Shown here in pieces: positions 24,483 through 31,058 of a stretch of 64,000 nt of DNA. The position numbers were made by a program, and so were the translations under genes. The notes below the pieces were generated by a model, which had not been told where the DNA came from, ran no database searches, and worked only from the letters and a program-made list of their open reading frames with translations. Source of the stretch: Bacteroidia bacterium (lineage in GTDB: Bacteria; Bacteroidota; Bacteroidia; Chitinophagales; Chitinophagaceae). Numbering within the stretch: the stretch's first letter is position 1; each line of letters opens with the position of its first letter. The stretch covers positions 310,001-374,000 of the forward strand of contig JAUIBA010000001.1 in NCBI GenBank assembly GCA_030427635.1, read 5' to 3'.

Positions 24483-26411
24483 TCAGAACAACAACAGTTG
24501 CTTTGTGTTTTGTAGGAACAAGGAAAGCGGATTATTTATCATGTGTAATTCGTCATAATGGCGGGAATACAGTGTTTCCGGGTCTCTTGCCACACCGGAA
24601 AGGTCGACACCTGATATAAAGTTTTGCTCTGTAGAGAAACCCAATAACTCCTGACACTTTTTTTTCCAATTATAGAGGGTCTTACGGCTTACATCGCCGC
24701 CCCTACGTATGTCATCCCATGTATCATGTTTAAACGCACGGAACAGCAGTTTCATTTGCCGGACGTTCATTTTCTGCTTACGCTTTTCACCTTTAACCCG
24801 CGGCAGTGTTGCAATATGTTGATTGTACTTCTTTACCAATAATTCAATTTCCTTTACCTCGGGTAGTTGCTGGAACTGTAACACTCTGAAAAGCTCGTTG
24901 TGCTTGGCAAGACACAAGAGCATTAGTTTCTTAGTAAGCCGCTGATCATTGGGAACTTTTTCAAGTATAGACATAACAGGGCCATCATAATGAACACCAA
25001 AAGGAATTGCGTTTTTATCAATAGCATACTGAGCATTTTTTACAGGCTGTAACTCAATAGTTTCATCACCATTATTTTCAACAATTACCGGCTCTAAAGG
25101 TTCATCAAAGAAAAAACGATGTTCCTTACTTTTCTCACTTTCTAACCATTTATGCACCTTCTTTATTACCTCCTGACCTTTGAGCATGAACTGAACATCA
25201 AGAAGGCGATAGTAACGTAACAGCTTTTCAATACGCTTGATAGTCTGTATGTTTTCAACTTTAGTTACTCCCCTATTCTCAGTTTTTGTGTCAAAAAATG
25301 TCCAGGGCAAATAGTACTCAACCTCAAACAATAACAGCTTATCTTTCTTTTTGTAGAGGTTACCATCCTGACCCCGATAACGTACCTGTAATGCGTTGTA
25401 CAGGGAAATATTTTCGTCACGTGCAACATAGTTTACTATACGCCTCAGCTTCACATACCCGGGCATTTTATATTTGGCACATCGGGTATTGTAGGCATAA
25501 GACATGTATTTGCTGGTAGCTTCAAACTCATATCGTAATATTCTGTCTGAGTAGGACTGCAAATTGTCAATTTGCTGCATAGACAATTCAATATTACTAC
25601 CTTCAGAAAGTAAGTTGCCGCGAACATGTGTCTCTGTTTTTAGATCGAATGAGCCAAGCATTTTATTATGCACTGTCTGAGAGGAAAAGACTACCCTACC
25701 TCCAAAATCCTGAAATGTTTTTCTAATCTGTGAGGCTCCTGTATGTGCAAAGTCTGTTCCTTTGTGATATACTTTGAAATAGTAGTTCTCAGTCTGAAAA
25801 GTAACGTTACCGTTATCAAAACGGGTCTTTCGACCATCAGTAATGCGAGGTGCAGAAACACGGCCAACGCTATCAAGATAATGCATTGCATCATGCTTGG
25901 AATTGAATATCTGATTAAATGCAATATCCCATCTAAACAACTGAACATCACCCCAATACTTTACGTTTTCAAGACCACGGGTTAAATCAAAAAGTATCTT
26001 CTTAAACGCGTATTTCATTGCATTATACCAGTATTGCAAACACAGTTCAGCCATGCCAATTTGTGAACGATAATAGCGCTTTGAAGACATGGGAGGTATT
26101 AACTCACAGACATTATTACCAAAGAAGAACTTTGGTAACGAAAAGTCAAACTGTATAAACTTTTGACTTTCATCATACCTGAGTTGTATGCCGCCACTGG
26201 AAGAAGGAATAAACAATTTTGCATTATAAGCCATCAATCGGAAAGTGTCCTTTTCTTTATTGAAAAGGGCTTTCCTGAAAGATGTTACACCTTTCAATTC
26301 AGGAGAATCTTCAACCATAAGCATGCCTTTGCCACCCTTTAACCTTTCGACAGCTCGAATAGTTACAGGGTAATTTTCAAGATTATGGAGACGCAGTACT
26401 ACTGTATCCAA
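24483..26411 (-). CDS. Prophage replication initiator, rolling-circle type
   Basis: 642 aa. Parts resemble the phage gene II/X (Phage_CRI) initiators of filamentous phages and plasmids: VQLFRWDIAFNQIF (R-x-D strand), a Tyr-containing ENYYFKVYHKGTDF segment and RILRYEFEATSKYM (LR-x-E motif). The C-terminal region carries an HTH-like stretch (RGGDVSRKTLYNWKKKCQEL). Such proteins nick one strand at the origin through a tyrosine and start rolling-circle replication. It is the longest gene of the element and the only one with a recognisable replication role. Motif-level assignment only. Confidence 0.6.
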   Translation of the reverse strand: MDTVVLRLHNLENYPVTIRAVERLKGGKGMLMVEDSPELKGVTSFRKALFNKEKDTFRLMAYNAKLFIPSSSGGIQLRYDESQKFIQFDFSLPKFFFGNNVCELIPPMSSKRYYRSQIGMAELCLQYWYNAMKYAFKKILFDLTRGLENVKYWGDVQLFRWDIAFNQIFNSKHDAMHYLDSVGRVSAPRITDGRKTRFDNGNVTFQTENYYFKVYHKGTDFAHTGASQIRKTFQDFGGRVVFSSQTVHNKMLGSFDLKTETHVRGNLLSEGSNIELSMQQIDNLQSYSDRILRYEFEATSKYMSYAYNTRCAKYKMPGYVKLRRIVNYVARDENISLYNALQVRYRGQDGNLYKKKDKLLLFEVEYYLPWTFFDTKTENRGVTKVENIQTIKRIEKLLRYYRLLDVQFMLKGQEVIKKVHKWLESEKSKEHRFFFDEPLEPVIVENNGDETIELQPVKNAQYAIDKNAIPFGVHYDGPVMSILEKVPNDQRLTKKLMLLCLAKHNELFRVLQFQQLPEVKEIELLVKKYNQHIATLPRVKGEKRKQKMNVRQMKLLFRAFKHDTWDDIRRGGDVSRKTLYNWKKKCQELLGFSTEQNFISGVDLSGVARDPETLYSRHYDELHMINNPLSLFLQNTKQLLLF

Positions 26412-26413
26412 TG

Positions 26414-26752
26414 TTAAACTCTTATAATTGCTACAGTGAAGTAAATCTTCATGATTTCAGCGACGATTACAGAAGGCAAACCCATTGTAGGCTCTTGCAT
26501 CTTAGTAACAACAATAACACCATCATAGTGAGGAGGCAAGGTTATAACCGGTTGCCATCCTGCCCACTCACATTGCTCTAACAAATGATCAAGTGAGTGA
26601 AAATGCATCTGCTCTAAAAACATAACATGGCCATCAGGGTTTTTATCGTTAGTCCTGACTGAGTAGTCATACCATACAAAAGGCTTTTGTTGGTCTGACT
26701 TCGGAACAAATAACCTATGAGGCGCACGGCCAGCTATATCAATTGCACCCAT
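26414..26752 (-). CDS. Prophage early hypothetical protein, 112 aa
   Basis: A soluble protein with a mixed pattern. It starts MGAIDIAGRAPHRLFVPKSD and contains HVMFLEQMHFHSLDHLLEQC and WQPVITLPPHYDGVIVVTKM. It lies two bases upstream of rep, so it is probably co-expressed with it; a replication-accessory role is possible. No family recognised. Confidence 0.5.
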   Translation of the reverse strand: MGAIDIAGRAPHRLFVPKSDQQKPFVWYDYSVRTNDKNPDGHVMFLEQMHFHSLDHLLEQCEWAGWQPVITLPPHYDGVIVVTKMQEPTMGLPSVIVAEIMKIYFTVAIIRV

Positions 26753-26755
26753 GAC

Positions 26756-27061
26756 TTACAGATTAATACTATTCAGAATAACTTGAAAAAGCGATTTAGC
26801 AGCATCGTATTGTGAAGTATATGGAACGTATTCAGTGCCATCAAGTGGAAAAGAACGTGAATACTTCGGAGAGTATACTGCAACATCGAAACCGTGACAA
26901 TCAACACGCAATATCTTGCGGTGAGTATTGGGAACAATCTCACCGGGATTAAATCCTAAGGATTCGGCAACATGTCCGTGAAGTACTACAAAGTGTATAT
27001 TTTTTTCACAGGTCGGCAAGGGTTGTTCTCCCGCCTCCTGCCATCTTTTTTGATCTGACAT
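26756..27061 (-). CDS. Prophage early hypothetical protein, 101 aa
   Basis: A soluble protein. It contains ESLGFNPGEIVPNTHRKILR, sharing LGFNPG-D/E with the fibre-like protein at 21053-21523. It ends three bases before the next gene. No family recognised. Confidence 0.5.
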   Translation of the reverse strand: MSDQKRWQEAGEQPLPTCEKNIHFVVLHGHVAESLGFNPGEIVPNTHRKILRVDCHGFDVAVYSPKYSRSFPLDGTEYVPYTSQYDAAKSLFQVILNSINL

Positions 27062-27291
27062 GACTTTTTATTAATTAAAGTGTTTTCAATAGTTGGCTGA
27101 TAGTTGATATCGGAAAGAATCAACTCAACAGCACAACGTTTTCTGTAACAATCTGCTGCTATCTTCTTTGTGACTGTATTGCTTCTGTGTCTGGTCTCAT
27201 ATGCGTTATCTAAATCGCGACCATAGAAGTCAAGTAATTTCATAAGATGATTATGCAGAATGCGCTTTTCTGTTTTTCTTAGTGAGTACAT
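26986..27291 (-). CDS. Prophage first early gene, basic protein (3' end uncertain)
   Basis: 101 aa, strongly basic, starting MYSLRKTEKRILHNHLMKLL. The last ~25 codons overlap the next gene by 76 bases in another frame and look low-complexity basic. Overlaps of this length occur in small phages, but a frameshift is also possible. It is the promoter-proximal gene of the leftward operon. Charge suggests nucleic-acid binding. Confidence 0.45.
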   Translation of the reverse strand: MYSLRKTEKRILHNHLMKLLDFYGRDLDNAYETRHRSNTVTKKIAADCYRKRCAVELILSDINYQPTIENTLINKKSCQIKKDGRRRENNPCRPVKKIYTL

Positions 27292-27311
27292 CGTTTACTG
27301 CGTTACTGAAT

Positions 27312-27340
27312 AAAAAAGCCCCGAGGTACTACCCCGGGGC
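27312..27340 (-). terminator. Strong rho-independent terminator near the prophage right end
   Basis: On the minus strand, GCCCCG and GGT arms (27318-27327) pair with ACC and CGGGGC (27331-27340) around a 3-base loop, and six T follow. It lies upstream of the first early gene, so it would stop leftward transcripts arriving from beyond attR; in the circular form these would come from the 17186-17497 operon. Confidence 0.75.
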
Positions 27341-27440
27341 AAGTGTCAACAAGGATTTGAAAATATTACATGGGTATCCATTAAAAATAATCAAATCCCG
27401 GTACGCATTGTAAATCAATGGGTTAGGAAAAGAAATTTTG

Positions 27441-27468
27441 CATTAGTCGTCTTTACATTATGTTAAGT
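27441..27468 (+). other. attR: dif-like site with degenerate XerC arm
   Basis: The centre TTTACA and XerD arm TTATGTTAAGT are identical to attL, but the XerC-arm position reads CATTAGTCGTC, which fits dif poorly. That is expected when the left half comes from a phage attP and the right half from the chromosome. Confidence 0.72.
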
Positions 27469-27528
27469 TAATAGGAATTGAGAATCAATACATTGTGGAA
27501 TATGCGTAACAATATGCTACAATAATAT

Positions 27529-27551
27529 GGCGCCCTACTGCTGAGGGCGCC
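27529..27551. terminator. GC-rich hairpin downstream of the membrane-protein cluster
   Basis: GGCGCCCT / AGGGCGCC with a 7-base loop, 62 bases past the last stop of the cluster. No clear T-run follows on the minus strand, so the terminator role is likely but not certain. Confidence 0.45.
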
Positions 27552-27612
27552 ATTGTTGCAAAACAGAACATAGCAAACAGGTATATAGGAAAGATGGTGT
27601 CGGACGTATCTC

Positions 27613-28023
27613 CTATTGCGGGTCGTCCGTCTGTTGGTTTTCTATCGCTGCCGCTATCATGGTCATTTCCTGATAGCAGATAATGAAATGCCAGATGGTA
27701 ATGCCGGGAATGATGATGACGAATAATAACAGCAGATACATAGAAAAAACGCACAGCAAAGTGAATGCCAGAACGCCTGCAAGTGCGTACTCATAATTGC
27801 GACGCTGCGTATGCCGGAAACGATCGTGTGTAACGGCTGCATGGATGATGCCACCAGCCAGGGCTACGACACCCATAATGAGGAAAGCATAGCATAACAT
27901 ATTGACATCGCGGTAACCCATTGCCAGCATGAGCGGAATGACTGCTGCCAGTCCGGTAAGCGCCAGCTCCCCCTGCTGCAGTATGAGGCGGTTTCTAAGC
28001 GATTTTCTGTTATTGTTCTTCAT
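27613..28023 (-). CDS. Small four-helix membrane protein, paralogue 1
   Basis: 136 aa from ATG 28023 (MKNNNRKSLRNRLILQQGEL); a start at 28032 is also possible. Four hydrophobic segments (LTGLAAVIPLMLAMGY, MLCYAFLIMGVVALAGGII, YALAGVLAFTLLCVFSMYLL, IIPGITIWHFIICYQEM) and an acidic end. It aligns along its length with the next two genes upstream, so the three arose by tandem duplication. It overlaps its neighbour by 14 bases. Function unknown. Confidence 0.68.
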   Translation of the reverse strand: MKNNNRKSLRNRLILQQGELALTGLAAVIPLMLAMGYRDVNMLCYAFLIMGVVALAGGIIHAAVTHDRFRHTQRRNYEYALAGVLAFTLLCVFSMYLLLLFVIIIPGITIWHFIICYQEMTMIAAAIENQQTDDPQ

Positions 28024-28429
28024 GTATTTCATGTATTGCTGCGCCAAGTCTGCGGGTTTCGTCCCTACAGATAGAAAAATAAAATACTGCCAGCACCGGG
28101 CTGGCAAACATTACTATGTATGCAACCGTATTTTTGAAGTTGGAAAGATAATATGCGACAAACCCCAGTATTATGAGCAGCAGCAGGGAAAGCTCGTACT
28201 TTATGCGCCAGCGGCTGCGAAATGCATCGCGTATCATGAGCAGATGACACAGGCAGCTGATTACCTGAATAACACCCACCAGTAAATATGCTGCAAGAAA
28301 TCCACTCCAGTCGCCGGTAATGATGGCAGCGAAAACCGGTATCACCGCAGCCATTAACTGCAGTATAAGCCCTATTCTTTGTGTATAGTAACGTATCTGC
28401 ATCGCTATCCTTTTTCTCTTTATATCCAT
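28010..28429 (-). CDS. Small four-helix membrane protein, paralogue 2
   Basis: 139 aa. The segment LILQLMAAVIPVFAAIITGD aligns with the same part of the flanking paralogues, and YLLVGVIQVISCLCHLLMI nearly matches paralogue 3. Four membrane helices, basic N-terminus (MDIKRKRIAMQIRYYTQRIG), charged C-terminus. It overlaps both neighbours by about 10-14 bases. Function unknown. Confidence 0.7.
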   Translation of the reverse strand: MDIKRKRIAMQIRYYTQRIGLILQLMAAVIPVFAAIITGDWSGFLAAYLLVGVIQVISCLCHLLMIRDAFRSRWRIKYELSLLLLIILGFVAYYLSNFKNTVAYIVMFASPVLAVFYFSICRDETRRLGAAIHEIHEEQ

Positions 28430-28809
28430 TTTTCACGGTCTATTTTTATACTGAGCATACGTGTTTCGTACATACATATAGAGAAATACCAGATGGCCAT
28501 AAACGGAGTGACTGCCAGGAGTATATAAAACATGAGCCATGCAAGCATTGGGAACACCAATACCAGACAAAACAGGAGAAATATGCTGAATAGTGTTACC
28601 TCATAGCTGGTACGGTATGGTGAGCGGAAATTATCGTCAATAATGGCTGCATGTGCTAAACAGCTTATTATCTGCACTGCGCCTACTGTAAGGTATATTG
28701 CCAGTAGTATATCACTATCGTTACTGATAAGGGCAGCCAGGAGTGGAATGATGCAGGCCAGTATCTGTGCTGCCATATCGGCCTGCTGCATTAATAACCG
28801 GGTTTTCAT
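28420..28809 (-). CDS. Small four-helix membrane protein, paralogue 3
   Basis: 129 aa. AQILACIIPLLAALISNDSD and YLTVGAVQIISCLAHAAII align with paralogue 2. Four membrane helices and a C-terminal amphipathic tail (YETRMLSIKIDREKWI). It is the first gene of the three-paralogue set and follows a 134-aa membrane gene after 65 bases. Confidence 0.7.
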   Translation of the reverse strand: MKTRLLMQQADMAAQILACIIPLLAALISNDSDILLAIYLTVGAVQIISCLAHAAIIDDNFRSPYRTSYEVTLFSIFLLFCLVLVFPMLAWLMFYILLAVTPFMAIWYFSICMYETRMLSIKIDREKWI

Positions 28810-28874
28810 AACATTTCTGTTTTGTGGCCGGCAGCGGTGGAGATTTGCCGCCGCTACCGGCCTGTTAATGGATA

Positions 28875-29279
28875 TTATTGCTGTGTGGCATTGTTGAGCT
28901 TACTGTAATCATAAAAGTCATTCTGCTGCTTATCTATAAGCGCGCGTTTGCGCAGGCGGAAGAATATGAACATATTGAGGAAGTGCATGCAGCCCAGTAT
29001 CAGTATAATGGCGCCCAGTTTCAGGCTCAGTACTTCTATCATGGCTCTGGCTGTAGCCACATTGTCTACTACCTGCAGTGTAAATACGGCATATCCTATA
29101 TTAATAAGGTAAAAACCTACCCATAAGAGATTATTGACGGCATCGGCAAGGTCTTTATTGCCATGAAATATATCTATGAGAAATACCTTTCCATTACGAA
29201 ACAAGGTATGTGCTACCCATATTGTAATAAAGACAGTGATGATGAGGTAGCTGGCGTATAAAAGAATGATGTAGTTCAT
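28875..29279 (-). CDS. Four-helix inner-membrane protein, 134 aa
   Basis: Membrane segments IILLYASYLIITVFITIWVA, LLWVGFYLINIGYAVFTLQV and LGAIILILGCMHFLNMFIFF are joined by short loops; the tail KRALIDKQQNDFYDYSKLNN is polar. It is not clearly related to the three genes after it. It is probably the first gene of the four-gene leftward unit. I recall similar unnamed proteins in Bacteroidota but cannot assign a function. Confidence 0.68.
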   Translation of the reverse strand: MNYIILLYASYLIITVFITIWVAHTLFRNGKVFLIDIFHGNKDLADAVNNLLWVGFYLINIGYAVFTLQVVDNVATARAMIEVLSLKLGAIILILGCMHFLNMFIFFRLRKRALIDKQQNDFYDYSKLNNATQQ

Positions 29280-29427
29280 AAAATAAGTGATTTAGTAAAT
29301 GATGAAACATGTGATTTTTTGATTCAGTATAACACCTGGTAGTTATGGTGGATGAGTGGATGTTGTTTTCATACATTTTATTTTGTAGTGTCGGTAATTT
29401 CAGAAAATATTGAAAATTAATCTTCTT

Positions 29428-29453
29428 AAAAAAGACCGATTGCTGCCGGTCTT
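29428..29453 (-). terminator. Rho-independent terminator of the GbsR-type gene
   Basis: On the minus strand, AAGACCG / CGGTCTT with an 8-base loop is followed by a T-run, 24 bases past the stop. Confidence 0.75.
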
Positions 29454-29476
29454 GTTATTGACTTACTATGATGTAT

Positions 29477-29983
29477 TTATTTAAATAACTTGAGCAAAGT
29501 GCCTGTAAACCAATGCTCATCCATTTTTACAAGACCGTCTACTCCCCTGCTGGCCTGGTCGGCAAACTTTTGAATATCTGTAATAACATTGGTAAACTCT
29601 TTTACCTCTTTTTCGTTTCCTTCCTTCTCTACTTCCTTTAATTGCTGTAGGGCATTGAGTATAGGTTCTACCTCACGACGCTTGCGCTCACGCACTATAC
29701 GCATGGCTACTTTCCATATATCCTTCTCTGCACTGAAGTATTCGCGACGCTCGCCGGGCTTCAGCACTTTCTCTACTATACCCCAGTCTATAAGATCGCG
29801 TACATTCATGTTGGTGTTGCCACGGCTTATCTGTAACTGGCTCATGATTTCATCGGCACTGAGCGGGTCGGGCGATACCAGCAGCAAGGCATGTATCTGC
29901 GCCATAGTGCGGTTAATACCCCATTGTGTACCCAGCGCTCCCCAGTTCTGTATAAACTGCTGTTTTGCTTCGTCCAGTTTCAT
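29477..29983 (-). CDS. GbsR/MarR-family transcriptional regulator
   Basis: About 168 aa from ATG 29983 (MKLDEAKQQFIQNWGALGTQ); the longer frame to 30055 runs through the operator-like region and is not preferred. The winged helix is clear: MAQIHALLLVSPDPLSADEI, the recognition helix ISRGNTNMNVRDLIDWGIVE and the wing VLKPGERREYFSAE, followed by a long helical dimerisation part. Family members such as GbsR respond to osmolyte precursors, but the ligand here is unknown. It ends in its own terminator, 198 bases before the start of the downstream membrane cluster. Confidence 0.85.
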   Translation of the reverse strand: MKLDEAKQQFIQNWGALGTQWGINRTMAQIHALLLVSPDPLSADEIMSQLQISRGNTNMNVRDLIDWGIVEKVLKPGERREYFSAEKDIWKVAMRIVRERKRREVEPILNALQQLKEVEKEGNEKEVKEFTNVITDIQKFADQASRGVDGLVKMDEHWFTGTLLKLFK

Positions 29984-30000
29984 GATGTAAAGGTAAAATT

Positions 30001-30041
30001 GATTTTCCGAACTTTCGAAATTTTCTGAAAATAAATTTTCC
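30001..30041. promoter_or_regulatory. Operator-like phased TTTTC/GAA repeats
   Basis: Between the divergent starts of the regulator and the T9SS protein, TTTTC recurs about every 19 bases (30003, 30021, 30036) with interspersed GAA and a central TTTCGAAA palindrome. This suggests an autoregulatory operator, but no site is known for this family member. Confidence 0.35.
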
Positions 30042-30096
30042 CAGTATTCAGGCAATGAAAAAGCATGTGCATGCGTATATATATAAAGCAGATTTC

Positions 30097-31044
30097 ATGA
30101 GGATACTAAAATATATCTGGGTGCTGTGGCTATCTATGCCTGCTGTGGCGCAGAACATAGTATCCAATCCGGACTTCTCTGCCACTACTGCGTGCCCGGC
30201 ATACCTGGGAGATATACATAAATGTACCGGATGGTACAGGCCTACATCGGGCTCCAGTGACTATATGAATGGCTGCAATACTGCAGATGTGGGAGTACCT
30301 GCCAATATGTATGGCATACAGGATAACCGCGCACATGCCTATGCCGGTATATATACCTATTATGGCACTGCTGACTATCGTGAATATATAGCTACCCATA
30401 TACCGCCTATGGTGCCGGGTGCAGTGTACCGGGTAACGGTGCGGGTGAGCCTGGCAGAGCAGGCACATGTGGCTACAGATGGCTTTGGCGTATGGTTTAC
30501 TAAAGATGCCCGGCCGGATTCTGCGGGTTTTGAAGGGACGATACCGGTAAGCCCGCAGGTGCGCTTTACATCATATGGTGTGGTGCGGGCCAAAAGTGTA
30601 TGGACAACTATGACCACTGAGTATGTGCCGGACTCGGCATATACGAGGCTTATATTTGGCTGCTTTCTGAATAATGCAGCCATAACGGCAGAAACGGATA
30701 CTCCCGGTACTATGTTCCCTCAGGAGGTGGGTTATTACTATATAGACTCGGTAGCGGTGGAGCGTATATGGCGCAATGGTGTAGGTATAGCAGATGCAGA
30801 GCCGGACATGCTGCACAGCTACCCTACCCCTTTTCACGATGCGGTACATATAATACTTACCACTGGCATACCGCAGCACTTTATCTTCAGGCTATATAAT
30901 GCTGCAGGCAGTATGGTGCGTACCATAGAGGGGCTGGATACAAGCATCATTATGCCCCGGGAGGAATTGCCTTCCGGCCTGTACTATTACCGTATATACT
31001 ATGACGACGGCCTTACCAGCCGTGGCGTACTAACCGCAGACTGA
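30097..31044 (+). CDS. T9SS-secreted protein, type A sorting domain
   Basis: 315 aa from ATG 30097 (MRILKYIWVLWLSMPAVAQN), which gives a signal peptide; the ATG at 30055 would bury it. The body (IVSNPDFSATTACPAYLGDI onward) is a beta-sandwich of the kind often found before carbohydrate-binding or adhesin modules. The last ~75 residues (SYPTPFHDAVHIIL ... FRLYNAAGSMVRTI ... LPSGLYYYRIYYDDG) are a T9SS type A domain, which directs export across the outer membrane. Catalytic residues are not recognisable. Confidence 0.78.
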   Translation: MRILKYIWVLWLSMPAVAQNIVSNPDFSATTACPAYLGDIHKCTGWYRPTSGSSDYMNGCNTADVGVPANMYGIQDNRAHAYAGIYTYYGTADYREYIATHIPPMVPGAVYRVTVRVSLAEQAHVATDGFGVWFTKDARPDSAGFEGTIPVSPQVRFTSYGVVRAKSVWTTMTTEYVPDSAYTRLIFGCFLNNAAITAETDTPGTMFPQEVGYYYIDSVAVERIWRNGVGIADAEPDMLHSYPTPFHDAVHIILTTGIPQHFIFRLYNAAGSMVRTIEGLDTSIIMPREELPSGLYYYRIYYDDGLTSRGVLTAD

Positions 31045-31058
31045 GGTACAATGATAGC

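Larger units (their letters stand above)
16906..27457. mobile_element. Integrase-less prophage inserted at dif; putative tailless membrane-containing phage
   Basis: Bounded by the 18-bp direct repeat TTTACATTATGTTAAGTT (16906-16923 and 27452-27469), giving a 10,546-base unit. Nearly all genes run on the minus strand in tight, often overlapping order: early genes, Rep, a putative capsid protein, small membrane and basic proteins, putative spike proteins, lysis genes and a nuclease. A repressor-like gene is divergent. No integrase, transposase, terminase, tail, portal, Zot/pI ATPase or microvirus-type VP1 is present. Family knowledge: small phages without integrase (CTX-type inoviruses, Bacteroidetes microviruses) integrate at dif through host XerCD. 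The gene set best fits a FLiP-like (Finnlakeviridae-like) virus. That assignment is inference. Confidence 0.8.
27341..27612. other. Non-coding junction of prophage and chromosome
   Basis: Between the terminator and the first chromosomal gene. It holds attR and a chromosomal hairpin; no ORF is convincing. Confidence 0.6.

Noticed and set aside
16906-27457. Filamentous (inovirus) prophage
   Set aside because: The Rep type and dif insertion fit, but there is no Zot/pI ATPase and no small major coat protein; a muralytic enzyme and holin-like genes argue for a lytic exit.
16906-27457. Microvirus prophage
   Set aside because: No ~500-aa VP1 capsid protein, no VP4-type Rep order, and the unit is about twice the size of a microvirus genome.
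16906-27457. Conjugative or mobilisable element
   Set aside because: No relaxase/MOB pair with coupling protein and no transfer genes; the gene set is dominated by small membrane and lysis proteins.
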